DNA of 64,000 bases from Mesorhizobium sp. (lineage in GTDB: Bacteria; Pseudomonadota; Alphaproteobacteria; Rhizobiales; Rhizobiaceae), in assembly GCF_017306545.1 (NCBI RefSeq), contig NZ_JAFKID010000021.1, positions 1-64,000 on the forward strand. The letters run 5' to 3'. The position numbers and the translations under genes are program-made. The notes beneath the pieces were generated by a model that was given only the letters and a program-made list of their open reading frames with translations, did no database searches and was not told the origin of the DNA. Shown here piece by piece: positions 27,262-36,015 of this stretch (its first letter is position 1; each line of letters opens with the position of its first letter).

Positions 27262-27860
27262 GCCGCCCCGCGCGCATTCCCAATCTCGGCGGCGCCAAGG
27301 CTGTTGTGCTGCATCGGCCGCACCCGACGGTGAACGCGCTTGCCCGCCAGCTCGCGGCGATCGGGTTGGAGGTCGGCGATTGCTGGCCGCATCTGCCGGC
27401 CGAAGCGCTCGCCGCCGACTTCGTCTTTTTCGATGTCGATTTGGGCTTCGACGAACAGTTCCCGTGGAAGCCCGGCGAGGCGCCTATGCCGCTCGTAGCC
27501 CTGATCGGCTCGGAAGCGCCCGGCCGCATCGAATGGGCGCTCTCGCACAAGGCCGACGCACAGCTTTTGAAGCCGGTCGGCACCGCCGGCGTTTACAGCG
27601 CCTTGCTGATCGCGCGGCAGGCGTTCGAGGCGCGGCGCCGGCTGGCCGACGAGATCGCGGCGCTGGAGGCGCGCGTCGCCGAGCGGCAGACCATCGTGCG
27701 CGCGGTCGCCGCGCTTTGCGCGAAGGGCGTCGACGACGAGCGCGCCTATGCGCAGCTCCGCTCGCTGGCGATGAACTGGCAGGTCAGCGTCGAGCAGGCG
27801 GCGCGCCGCGTCGTGGCCATGGCGACGGGGGAGGGCGATGACCACACCCGCCGCGCCTGA
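27258..27860 (+). CDS. amiR: AmiR-like transcription antiterminator with ANTAR domain, 200 aa
   Basis: The N-terminal half (residues 1-125) is a receiver-like domain without a phosphorylation context. A coiled-coil helix follows (LADEIAALEARVAERQTIV). The C-terminal ANTAR segment, KGVDDERAYAQLRSLAMNWQ (about 161-180), continues to VEQAARRVV. ANTAR proteins bind paired hexaloop hairpins in nascent RNA and prevent termination. GTG at 27258 overlaps the amiC stop by four bases. The 3' end overlaps the first permease gene by 23 nt. With amiC it most likely controls this operon in response to an amide. Confidence 0.87.
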   Translation: MSRPARIPNLGGAKAVVLHRPHPTVNALARQLAAIGLEVGDCWPHLPAEALAADFVFFDVDLGFDEQFPWKPGEAPMPLVALIGSEAPGRIEWALSHKADAQLLKPVGTAGVYSALLIARQAFEARRRLADEIAALEARVAERQTIVRAVAALCAKGVDDERAYAQLRSLAMNWQVSVEQAARRVVAMATGEGDDHTRRA

Positions 27861-28743
27861 GCTTTCCGCTCCCGCCCTGTCGGCCAAGCCGCGCTGCGGC
27901 GTCTGGCGCCGGCTGCTGCGCCGCAAGCTGGCCGTGCTCGGCCTGATCGTCATCGCCGTCACCGTGCTCGGCGCCGTCTTCGCGCCGTGGTTGACGGCCT
28001 TCGGCCCCGACGAACAGATGTTCGACGGGTTGACGCTGGAGGGCGCGCCGCTGCCGCCCAACGGCACGTTCCTGCTCGGCACCGACCTGCTCGGCCGCGA
28101 CCTGTTGACCCGCATCCTGTTCGGTGCGCGCACCTCGCTCATCATCGGCGTCGTCGCCAACGGCGCCGCTCTTTTGATCGGCACGCTGGTCGGTGTCACC
28201 GCCGGTTATTTTCGCGGCTGGATCGGCGGCGCGCTGATGCGCTTCACCGACCTGATGATGGCGTTTCCGGCACTGCTGCTCGCCATCTGCCTGGCTGCCG
28301 TGTTCGAGCCGAGCCTGTGGATCGTCGCCATGGTGATCGCACTGGTGAACTGGGTGCAGACGGCGCGCGTCATCTACACCGAGACGTCATCGCTGGCCGA
28401 GCGCGAATTCATCGACGCCGAGCGCACCATCGGCGCCGGCACGCCGCGCATCCTGTTCCGGCATATCCTGCCGCACCTTCTGCCGACGATCATCGTCTGG
28501 GGCACGCTGGGCATCTCCACCACCGTGCTTCTGGAGGCGACGCTGTCCTATCTCGGCATCGGCGTGCAGCCGCCGACGCCGTCCTGGGGCAACATCATCT
28601 TCGAGAACCAGACCTATTTCCAGGCTGCGCCCTGGCTGGTCTTCTTCCCCGGAGCGGCGATCCTGGCGCTGGCGCTGGCCTTCAACCTCGTCGGCGACGC
28701 GCTGCGCGACATTCTCGATCCGACGCAGCGGGGGCGGGAATGA
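27838..28743 (+). CDS. DppC/OppC-type ABC transporter permease, 301 aa
   Basis: This is an inner-membrane permease of the peptide/nickel family. The N-terminal OppC_N region is present (RRKLAVLGLIVIAVTVLGAVFAPW), as is the diagnostic LLGTDLLGRDLLTRILFGARTSL. The cytoplasmic EAA loop is EREFIDAERTIGAGTPRILFRHILP. About six TM segments. Unusually it precedes the DppB-like gene. The start ATG lies inside the end of amiR, so its translation depends on amiR translation. Confidence 0.93.
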   Translation: MTTPAAPELSAPALSAKPRCGVWRRLLRRKLAVLGLIVIAVTVLGAVFAPWLTAFGPDEQMFDGLTLEGAPLPPNGTFLLGTDLLGRDLLTRILFGARTSLIIGVVANGAALLIGTLVGVTAGYFRGWIGGALMRFTDLMMAFPALLLAICLAAVFEPSLWIVAMVIALVNWVQTARVIYTETSSLAEREFIDAERTIGAGTPRILFRHILPHLLPTIIVWGTLGISTTVLLEATLSYLGIGVQPPTPSWGNIIFENQTYFQAAPWLVFFPGAAILALALAFNLVGDALRDILDPTQRGRE

Positions 28744-28756
28744 CGGGGGCCCGCTC

Positions 28757-29677
28757 ATGATCGCCTATCTCGGCCGCCGCCTGATCCAGTCCGCGCTGAT
28801 CCTGCTCGGCGTCTCGGTCATCACCTTCGCGCTGCTCTACCTGTTGCCGGCCGATCCGGTGCGCCAGATCGCCGGCCGCAGCGCGACGCCCGAGACGGTG
28901 GAGAACATCCGCCGCCAGCTCGGCCTCGACCAGCCCTTCGTCGTCCAGTACTGGCGCTATCTCGCCAACCTGCTGCACGGCGATCTCGGCCGCTCCTACA
29001 TCCAGCGCTCCGAGGTGACGCAACTGATCGTCTCGCGCCTGCCGGCGAGCCTGCTCCTGATGGCCGGCTCCATCGCCTGCGAATTGCTGATCGGCCTCAC
29101 CATGGGGCTGGTCGCGGCGGTGAAGCGCGGCACGGCGACCGACAATTCGCTGATGCTCGCCTCCTTCGTCGGCGTGTCGGCGCCGCAGTTCGTCGTCGGC
29201 CTTCTGCTTCTCTATGTCTTCGCCGTGCGGCTCGGCTGGTTCCCCATCGGCGGCTACGGCACCTGGCGCCACCTTGTGCTGCCGGCGCTGACCATGGGGG
29301 TGCTGGGCGCCGGCTGGTACGCGCGCATGATGCGCTCCTCGATGATCGACGTGCTGCGGCAGGATTACGTGCGCACCGCCCGCGCCAAGGGGCTGGCGCG
29401 CGGCGTCGTCCTGTTCCGCCACGCCCTGCCCAACGCCATCCTGCCGATCGTCGCCATGGTCGGCATCGACATCGGCATCTTCATGGGCGGCATCGTGGTG
29501 GTGGAAAGCGTGTTCGGCTGGCCGGGCATCGGCCAGCTCGCCTGGCAGGCGATCCAGCGCGTCGATATCCCCATCATCATGGGCGTCACGCTGGTGTCGG
29601 CCTTCGCCATCGTGCTCGGCAACCTGATCGCCGACATCGTCGCGCCCTTCATCGATCCGCGCATCAAGCTCAGATAA
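28757..29677 (+). CDS. DppB/OppB-type ABC transporter permease, 306 aa
   Basis: This is the partner inner-membrane permease. The N-terminus is IAYLGRRLIQSALILLGVSV, then the periplasmic QLGLDQPFVVQYWRYLANLL. The EAA loop is DYVRTARAKGLARGVVLFRH. The last TM pair follows VVVESVFGWPGIGQLAWQAI, a family hallmark. It starts 13 nt after the DppC-like gene and 23 nt before the binding protein gene. Confidence 0.94.
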   Translation: MIAYLGRRLIQSALILLGVSVITFALLYLLPADPVRQIAGRSATPETVENIRRQLGLDQPFVVQYWRYLANLLHGDLGRSYIQRSEVTQLIVSRLPASLLLMAGSIACELLIGLTMGLVAAVKRGTATDNSLMLASFVGVSAPQFVVGLLLLYVFAVRLGWFPIGGYGTWRHLVLPALTMGVLGAGWYARMMRSSMIDVLRQDYVRTARAKGLARGVVLFRHALPNAILPIVAMVGIDIGIFMGGIVVVESVFGWPGIGQLAWQAIQRVDIPIIMGVTLVSAFAIVLGNLIADIVAPFIDPRIKLR

Positions 29678-29700
29678 CAACCAGGGAAAGGGAACACTTC

Positions 29701-31347
29701 ATGAGACGATTTCTGACCTCGACGGTCGCTGCCGCAGCGCTGGCGCTGGCCTTCGGCCTGTCCAGCGCGGCCCGCGCCGACGACACGATCGACCCCAACG
29801 CCAAGAACGGCGGTGCCATCACCATCACCTACAAGGACGACGTCGCTACCCTCGACCCGGCCATCGGCTACGACTGGCAGAACTGGTCGATGATCAAGAG
29901 CCTGTTCGACGGACTGATGGACTACAAGCCCGGCACCGCCGAGCTGGTGCCCGACCTCGCCGAGAGCTACGACATTTCGCCGGACGGCAAGACCTTCACC
30001 TTCAAGCTGCGCCACGGCGTCAAGTTCCACAACGGCCGCGAGATGACGGCCGACGACGTGAAGTATTCGCTCGACCGCGTCACCAATCCGAAGACCCAGA
30101 GCCCCGGCGCCGGCTTCTTTTCTTCCATCAAGGGCTATGACGACCAGGCCGCCGGCAAGACGGAAAGCCTGGCCGGAGTCACGGTCGTCGATCCCTATAC
30201 GGTGAAGTTCGAGCTGGTGCGCCCCGACGCCACCTTCCTGCATGTCATGGCGATCAACTTCAGCCATGTCGTGCCGAAGGAGGAGGTCGAGAAATACGGC
30301 GCCGATTTCGGCAAGCATCCGGTCGGCACCGGCGCCTACAAGCTGGCAGAATGGACGCTCGGCCAGCGCATCGTCTTCGAGAAGAACAAGGACTATTGGC
30401 ACAAGGGCCTGCCGCACCTCGACAAGATCACCTTCGAGATCGGCCAGGAGCCGATCGTCGCGCTGCTGCGCTTGCAGAAGGGCGAGATCGACGTGCCCGG
30501 CGACGGCATCCCGCCGGCCAAGTTCCAGGAAGTGATGAAGGACCCCGAGCAGAAGGCGCGCGTCGTCGAGGGCGGCCAGCTCCAGACCGGCTACGTCACC
30601 ATGAACGTGACCATGAAGCCGTTCGACAACGTCAAGGTGCGCCAGGCGGTCAACATGGCCATCAACAAGGAACGCGTCGTCCAGCTCATCAACAACCGCG
30701 CCGTGCCGGCCAACCAGCCGCTGCCGCCGTCGATGCCGGGCTATGCCAAGGACTACAAGGGCTATCCGCACGATCCGGCCAAGGCCAAGGAACTGCTGGC
30801 CGAGGCGGGCTACCCGGACGGTTTCGAAACGCAGCTTTACGTCATGAACACCGATCCCAACCCGCGCATCGCCCAGGCGATCCAGCAGGATCTTGCCGCC
30901 ATCGGCATCAAGGCCTCGATCCAGGCGCTCGCCCAGGCCAACGTGATCGCCGCCGGCGGCGACAAGAACGGCGCGCCGATGATCTGGTCCGGAGGCATGG
31001 CCTGGATCGCCGACTTCCCCGATCCGTCGAACTTCTACGGCCCGATTCTCGGCTGCGCCGGCGCGGTGCCGGGCGGCTGGAACTGGTCGTGGTACTGCAA
31101 CAAGGATCTCGACAAGAAGGCGGCCGAGGCCGACTCGATCACCGATCCCGCCAAGCAGGAAGAGCGCTACAAGATGTGGAGCGACATCTACCTGAAGATC
31201 ATGGACGACGCGCCCTGGGCGCCGGTCTTCAACGAGCAGCGCTTCACCATGAAGTCCGCGCGCATGGGCGGCGCCGACGCCCTCTACGTCGACCCGGTCC
31301 ACATTCCGATCAACTACGACAATGTGTATGTGAAAGATGTGCAGTAA
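29701..31347 (+). CDS. ABC transporter substrate-binding protein, SBP_bac_5 (Dpp/Opp) type, 548 aa
   Basis: The signal peptide (VAAAALALAFGLSSAARA) leads into a class C binding protein: LDPAIGYDWQNWSMIKSLFD, LRHGVKFHNGREMTADDVKY and VRQAVNMAINKERVVQLINN are family blocks. Class C proteins bind peptides, nickel chelates, sugars or opines. Here the neighbours suggest an amide-bearing ligand, perhaps larger than formamide, but that is inference. Its 3' end overlaps the formamidase gene by 11 nt, which ties import to hydrolysis. Confidence 0.93.
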   Translation: MRRFLTSTVAAAALALAFGLSSAARADDTIDPNAKNGGAITITYKDDVATLDPAIGYDWQNWSMIKSLFDGLMDYKPGTAELVPDLAESYDISPDGKTFTFKLRHGVKFHNGREMTADDVKYSLDRVTNPKTQSPGAGFFSSIKGYDDQAAGKTESLAGVTVVDPYTVKFELVRPDATFLHVMAINFSHVVPKEEVEKYGADFGKHPVGTGAYKLAEWTLGQRIVFEKNKDYWHKGLPHLDKITFEIGQEPIVALLRLQKGEIDVPGDGIPPAKFQEVMKDPEQKARVVEGGQLQTGYVTMNVTMKPFDNVKVRQAVNMAINKERVVQLINNRAVPANQPLPPSMPGYAKDYKGYPHDPAKAKELLAEAGYPDGFETQLYVMNTDPNPRIAQAIQQDLAAIGIKASIQALAQANVIAAGGDKNGAPMIWSGGMAWIADFPDPSNFYGPILGCAGAVPGGWNWSWYCNKDLDKKAAEADSITDPAKQEERYKMWSDIYLKIMDDAPWAPVFNEQRFTMKSARMGGADALYVDPVHIPINYDNVYVKDVQ

Positions 31348-32281
31348 CTGCGACTACACCATTCATGGGCGCCACCATCATTTCGGCTGGGACAATTCGA
31401 TTGCCCCGGTCGAGAAGGTGGCGCCGGGCTCGACCATCGAGTTCCAGTGCCTCGATTCCTCCGGCGGCCAGCTGACCGAGAAAAGCACGCTGGCCGACGT
31501 CGGCCGGCTCGACTTCGAAAAGGTCAATCCCGTCACCGGGCCGATCTTCGTCGAGGGGGCCGAACCCGGCGATGCGCTGAAGGTGACGATCGAGGCCTTC
31601 AAGCCGTCCGGCTTCGGCTGGACGGCCAATATTCCCGGCTTCGGCCTGCTGGCCGACCAATTCAAGGAGCCGGGGCTGACGCTGTGGAAGTACGACGCGG
31701 CCTCTCTGGAGCCCGCGCTGTTCGGCAAGCACGGCCGTGTGCCGCTGAAGCCGTTCGCCGGCACCATCGGCAACGCACCGGCGGAAAAGGGCCTGCATTC
31801 GGTGGTGCCGCCGCGGCGCGTCGGCGGCAATCTCGACATCCGCGACCTTGCCGCCGGCACCGTGCTCTACCTGCCGGTGGAGGTGGCGGGCGCGCTGTTC
31901 TCGGTCGGCGACACGCACGCCGCGCAGGGCGACGGCGAGGTCTGCGGCACCGCCATCGAGAGCGCCATGAACGCCGTGCTCACGCTCGACGTGGTCAAGG
32001 GCGCCAACCTCAAGACGCCGCGCTTCACCACGCCCGGACCGGTGACGCGCCACCTCGACGCCAAGGGCTACGAGGTGACGACGGGCATCGGCGCCGACCT
32101 GATGGAAGGCGCCCGCAGCGCGGTGGCACAGATGGTCGACCTGCTCGCGGCCCGCTACAACCTTGCCCCGGTGGACGCCTACATGCTGGTGTCAGTCTGC
32201 GGCGATCTCAGGATCAGCGAGATCGTCGACATGCCGAACTGGGTGGTGTCGTTCTACTTCCCGCGCTGCGTGTTTGAATGA
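31337..32281 (+). CDS. fmdA: acetamidase/formamidase family amidohydrolase, 314 aa
   Basis: FmdA/AmdA-type enzymes hydrolyse formamide, acetamide or similar short amides to ammonia and acid in the cytoplasm. The N-terminal HGRHHHFGWDNSIAPV with clustered histidines is characteristic. GDALKVTIEAFKPSGFGWT, SVGDTHAAQGDGEVCGTAIE and MLVSVCGDLRISEIVD are also family blocks. The ATG at 31337 overlaps the binding-protein gene and the stop overlaps the ATPase start (ATGA). In this operon it is the only enzyme, so it should define the pathway's chemistry. Confidence 0.92.
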   Translation: MCSNCDYTIHGRHHHFGWDNSIAPVEKVAPGSTIEFQCLDSSGGQLTEKSTLADVGRLDFEKVNPVTGPIFVEGAEPGDALKVTIEAFKPSGFGWTANIPGFGLLADQFKEPGLTLWKYDAASLEPALFGKHGRVPLKPFAGTIGNAPAEKGLHSVVPPRRVGGNLDIRDLAAGTVLYLPVEVAGALFSVGDTHAAQGDGEVCGTAIESAMNAVLTLDVVKGANLKTPRFTTPGPVTRHLDAKGYEVTTGIGADLMEGARSAVAQMVDLLAARYNLAPVDAYMLVSVCGDLRISEIVDMPNWVVSFYFPRCVFE

Positions 32282-34029
32282 GCGCCGACCGCCCCGTTCT
32301 CGCCGTCTCCGGCCTTGCCATCGCCGTGCGCGGCGAGGACGGCGCGCGCGAGGTGGTCAGCGGCCTGTCCTTCACGCTGGCGCGCGGGGAAACGCTCTGC
32401 ATCGCCGGTGAGTCCGGCTCGGGCAAGTCGATGACGGCGCTCGCCGTCATGCGGCTGTTGCCGAAGCCGGCGGCGCGCATCGCCGCCGGCTCGATCCGCC
32501 TTGGCGACACCGATCTGGCCGGGCTCGACGAGCGGGCCATGCAGGCGATCCGTGGCGACCGCGTCGCCATGATCTTCCAGGAGCCGATGACCTCGCTCAA
32601 TCCGGTCCTGTCGATCGGCCGGCAACTGATCGAGGCCATCGAGACGCACCGCGACCTGCCGCGCGGCGAGGCCCGCCGGCTGGCGGTCGAAGCGCTGAAG
32701 GCGGTGCGCATTCCCGAGGCGGAGAGCCGGCTCGGCCAGTTCCCGCACGAACTTTCAGGCGGCATGCGCCAGCGCGTCATGATCGCCATGGCGCTGGCGC
32801 TGAAGCCGGACGTGCTGATCGCCGACGAGCCGACCACCGCGCTCGACGTCACCGTGCAGGGCGAGGTGCTGGAACTCTTGCGCGATCTTCAGCGCGAGCA
32901 CGGCACCGCCATCATCCTCATCACGCACGACATGGGCGTCGTCGCCGAGATGGCCGATCGCGTCATCGTCATGCGCAATGGCCGCACCGTGGAAGAGGGG
33001 ACGGCGGCCGATATATTCGCCCGCCCGCGCGAGGCGTATACGCAGGAACTGCTGGCCGCGGTGCCACGCATCGGCGCCCGGTCGGGAATACAGGACGAGC
33101 CTCATGAACCGCGCGAGGCGGCGCCGGTCGTCGCCGTGCGCGACCTTGAAGTCCGCTTCGATCTGCGCGGCGGTTTCTTCGGCCGTGTCGAGCGCCGCGT
33201 TCATGCCGTGGAAGGCGTCAGCTTCTCGATCGCGCCAGGTGAGACGCTGGCGCTGGTCGGCGAGTCCGGCTGCGGTAAGTCGACGACCGCCAAGGCGATC
33301 GCCGGGCTGGTGCCGCATGCCGGCGACATTCTGGTCGGCGGCCGTTCGCTGAACAGCCTGTCGACCGACGACCGCAAGGCCGTTCGCCGCGAAGTGCAGA
33401 TGATCTTCCAGGACCCGTTCGCCTCGCTCGATCCGAGGATGCGCGTCGGCGACCTAGTCGCCGAACCGCTCGTCGTCCACGGCATCGGCGACCGGCAAGA
33501 GCGGCGACGCTGGGTGACGACACTGTTCGAGCGTGTCGGCCTGTCGGCCGAGCACATGGACCGCTACCCGCACGAATTTTCAGGCGGACAGCGCCAGCGC
33601 ATCTGCGTCGCGCGTGCTTTGGCGTTAAAGCCGAAGCTCATCATCGCCGACGAGAGCGTCTCGGCGCTCGACGTTTCGGTGCAGGCCAAGGTGCTCGAAC
33701 TGCTGAAGGAGTTGCAGCGCGAATTCGGCGTCGCCTACCTGTTCATCTCGCATGACATGGCTGTCGTGGAAAACATCTCCGACCGCGTTGCGGTGATGTA
33801 TCTCGGCCAGATCGTCGAGATGGGTACGCGCGACCAGATTTTCTCCGACCCGCGCCACCCTTACACGAAGCGGCTGATCGAGGCCGTGCCGATCCCCGAT
33901 CCGGCGCAGCGGCGGGCGCGTTTCGCCCGGCTGGACAGCGAAATCCCGAGCCCGATGCGCAAGGTCGGCGATGTGCCGGCCCGGCTGGTGCCGCAGGACA
34001 TCGGCGGCGGCCACCTCGTCTTTTCCTGA
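32278..34029 (+). CDS. fused DppD-DppF-type ABC transporter ATPase, 583 aa
   Basis: Two nucleotide-binding domains lie in one chain. The first has Walker A GESGSGKS (about residue 43) and signature LSGGMRQRV. The second, after a linker near residue 280, has Walker A GESGCGKS (about 329) and signature FSGGQRQRIC. Each ends with an oligopeptide-transporter C-terminal motif (HPYTKRLIEAVP in the second). One chain supplies both ATP sites of the importer formed with the two permeases. Last gene of the ami operon; the convergent M23 gene is 22 nt away. Confidence 0.95.
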   Translation: MSADRPVLAVSGLAIAVRGEDGAREVVSGLSFTLARGETLCIAGESGSGKSMTALAVMRLLPKPAARIAAGSIRLGDTDLAGLDERAMQAIRGDRVAMIFQEPMTSLNPVLSIGRQLIEAIETHRDLPRGEARRLAVEALKAVRIPEAESRLGQFPHELSGGMRQRVMIAMALALKPDVLIADEPTTALDVTVQGEVLELLRDLQREHGTAIILITHDMGVVAEMADRVIVMRNGRTVEEGTAADIFARPREAYTQELLAAVPRIGARSGIQDEPHEPREAAPVVAVRDLEVRFDLRGGFFGRVERRVHAVEGVSFSIAPGETLALVGESGCGKSTTAKAIAGLVPHAGDILVGGRSLNSLSTDDRKAVRREVQMIFQDPFASLDPRMRVGDLVAEPLVVHGIGDRQERRRWVTTLFERVGLSAEHMDRYPHEFSGGQRQRICVARALALKPKLIIADESVSALDVSVQAKVLELLKELQREFGVAYLFISHDMAVVENISDRVAVMYLGQIVEMGTRDQIFSDPRHPYTKRLIEAVPIPDPAQRRARFARLDSEIPSPMRKVGDVPARLVPQDIGGGHLVFS

Positions 34030-34051
34030 GGCGGTCGCGAGTCAGGCCGCG

Positions 34052-35344
34052 TCAGAGGTATTTCTGCACTTTCTTGCCGATGGCGAGGAAACGCAGCGGG
34101 TTCACCGCCTCGCCGTTGTGGCGCACCTCGTAATGCAGGTGCGGCCCGGTCGAGCGCCCGCTCGAACCCGTCTCGCCGACTTCGTCGCCGGCATTGAGCT
34201 TCTGGCCGACTTCCACGAGGATTCGGCTCAGATGCCCGTAGCGGGTGGAAAAGCCGTTGCCGTGGTCGATCTCGACCATGCGGCCGTAGCCGCCCGCCCA
34301 GCCGGCCCGAGTCACCACGCCGCCGGCCGTCGCGCGCGCCGCCATGCCTCTCGGGGCGCGGAAGTCCATGCCCGAATGCAACGCCGCGGTGCCGAGGATC
34401 GGATCGGTGCGCACGCCGAACGGGCTGGTGACGGGGTGGCCGGGCGCCGGATTGGCGAGCGGCAACTTGCGCGCCTGCGATTTCAGATGATCGAGGCCGT
34501 CGAGCGCTTCGTCCAGTTCCTTGACCTTGCTGTCGAACATGGCGGCGCTGTCGAGCGGAATCAGCGGCCCGCCGACGTCTGTTTCGCCCTTGCCGAAATC
34601 GCTGTCCACCGTCAGGCCCGCGCTTTGGATCGCGTCCTTGATGGCGTCGGCATTCTCGTAAGCCTTGTCCGTCAGCTTTTCCACGCGGGCGAGCTGGTCG
34701 GTTTCGATGCTGCGCAGCGACTGGTTGATCGCCACGAACAGCTTGTCGGCCCGGTCGGCCGAGGTTTCGTCGGATCGGGCGTCGGTCCGGGTCGTCCACA
34801 GCGAGAACGGCCTGGTGTCGCCGGAATCGAGGCTGGCCAGTGAAACGGCAGCGCCGCCGTCGGCCGGAGCCGTGATCGCGGCGCGCACGTCCGGTTTCTG
34901 TCCGGGTGCCGGCGCGGCATCGGGCAGCGTCGCGCCGACGTCCTTTTCGGCCCGGTCGAGCACCGAATCCAGCCGGCCATGTCGCTGGGTGAGCTGCGAC
35001 TGGCGTTCCAGGAGTTCGCTCACCTTGGTTTCCATGAGTTGCTGGTCGAGCAATTGGCGGCTCGTAATGCGGTCGACCTGCGCGCGCAGCGCCGAGATGC
35101 GGTCTTCGTAGGCCTGCTGCATGCGGGCCTGGCGCGCGGTCGCGGCACCGATCAGATCGTCGCGCAGAACCAGGTAGGAGGTGGCGAGCAGGTAGCCGAT
35201 GGCGACGGCGGCGAGCGCCGAGCCGCCGAGGGCGGCCAGCCAAGGCCTGACCGTGAAATGCCGGATCTCGTCGCCGTGGGCGATGATGACGGTATGCGGT
35301 TCCTTGCGCTTGCCGAAGACTGCGGACTGACCGGGTACGTTCAC
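34052..35344 (-). CDS. M23-family metallopeptidase (LytM domain), membrane-anchored, 430 aa
   Basis: This is a murein endopeptidase or divisome activator type protein. There is one N-terminal TM segment (WLAALGGSALAAVAIGYLLA, about 34-53), a long periplasmic coiled coil (about 60-130) and a linker. A C-terminal LytM domain follows, with HSGMDFRAP and the metal motif HLHYEV. The first ligand context H-S-G-M-D and the HLH are intact, so it may be catalytically active rather than a degenerate activator. The structure resembles rhizobial EnvC/DipM-like or RgsM-like proteins. The start codon is ATG at 35344. Confidence 0.9.
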   Translation of the reverse strand: MNVPGQSAVFGKRKEPHTVIIAHGDEIRHFTVRPWLAALGGSALAAVAIGYLLATSYLVLRDDLIGAATARQARMQQAYEDRISALRAQVDRITSRQLLDQQLMETKVSELLERQSQLTQRHGRLDSVLDRAEKDVGATLPDAAPAPGQKPDVRAAITAPADGGAAVSLASLDSGDTRPFSLWTTRTDARSDETSADRADKLFVAINQSLRSIETDQLARVEKLTDKAYENADAIKDAIQSAGLTVDSDFGKGETDVGGPLIPLDSAAMFDSKVKELDEALDGLDHLKSQARKLPLANPAPGHPVTSPFGVRTDPILGTAALHSGMDFRAPRGMAARATAGGVVTRAGWAGGYGRMVEIDHGNGFSTRYGHLSRILVEVGQKLNAGDEVGETGSSGRSTGPHLHYEVRHNGEAVNPLRFLAIGKKVQKYL

Positions 35345-35437
35345 GGGACCGAGCTTTCGTTGCTATGCCGACGACAAGCCCGATTTAAACATTGTTAGGG
35401 TTAACAAAACTTTTCCGCCGCCTCGCGGCCCTGCGGA

Positions 35438-35920
35438 TTACTTGCCGGTGCCGGGTAGCGCCTGCACCGCTTCCAGAACGGCTTGTGCGTGCCCCTTGAC
35501 GCGCACCTTGCGCCAGATCCGTGCGATGCGGCCGTCCGCGCCGATCAGGAAGGTCGCGCGTTCGACGCCCATGTAGCGGCGCCCGTACATCTGCTTTTCC
35601 ACCCATAGCCCGTAGGCTTCGATCGTCTTTCTCTCCTCGTCGGCCACCAGATCGACGCTCAGGCCGTGCTTGGCCTTGAATTTGTCATGTTTCTTGGTGC
35701 TGTCGGGAGACAGGCCGACAATCGCCGCGCCGGCATGTTCGAAGGCGGGCCTGAGCCCGGAGAAGCCGATGGCTTCGCTGGTGCAGCTTGTGGTGTCGTC
35801 CTGCGGGTAGAAATAAAGAACGACAGGCTTGCCGAGCAGGTCGGAGAGCCGAAGCGAACCGCCGCCGTCACGCGGAAGGTCGAAATCGGGCGCCTTGTCG
35901 CCCACGTCGAGATCAGCCAT
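35438..35920 (-). CDS. bcp: peroxiredoxin of the Bcp (bacterioferritin comigratory protein) group, 160 aa
   Basis: This is a thiol peroxidase reducing organic and hydrogen peroxides in the cytoplasm. KPVVLYFYPQDDTTSCTSEA places the peroxidatic cysteine at Cys46. The resolving cysteine found five residues later in Escherichia coli Bcp is absent (SEAIGF) and the protein has no second cysteine, so it must use an external thiol. ATG at 35920 begins the conserved DVGDKAPDFDLP. It is divergent from the giant AsmA-like gene, whose GTG start is only 95 nt away. Confidence 0.93.
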   Translation of the reverse strand: MADLDVGDKAPDFDLPRDGGGSLRLSDLLGKPVVLYFYPQDDTTSCTSEAIGFSGLRPAFEHAGAAIVGLSPDSTKKHDKFKAKHGLSVDLVADEERKTIEAYGLWVEKQMYGRRYMGVERATFLIGADGRIARIWRKVRVKGHAQAVLEAVQALPGTGK

Positions 35921-36015
35921 GGCAGGCCCTTGTTTAAGGTTACGGGGCAAGGCTGCACCGATATACTGCCCGGCAGGGATTCGTCCACGGTCGAGGGCAC
36001 AAAACGGAAGATTGC

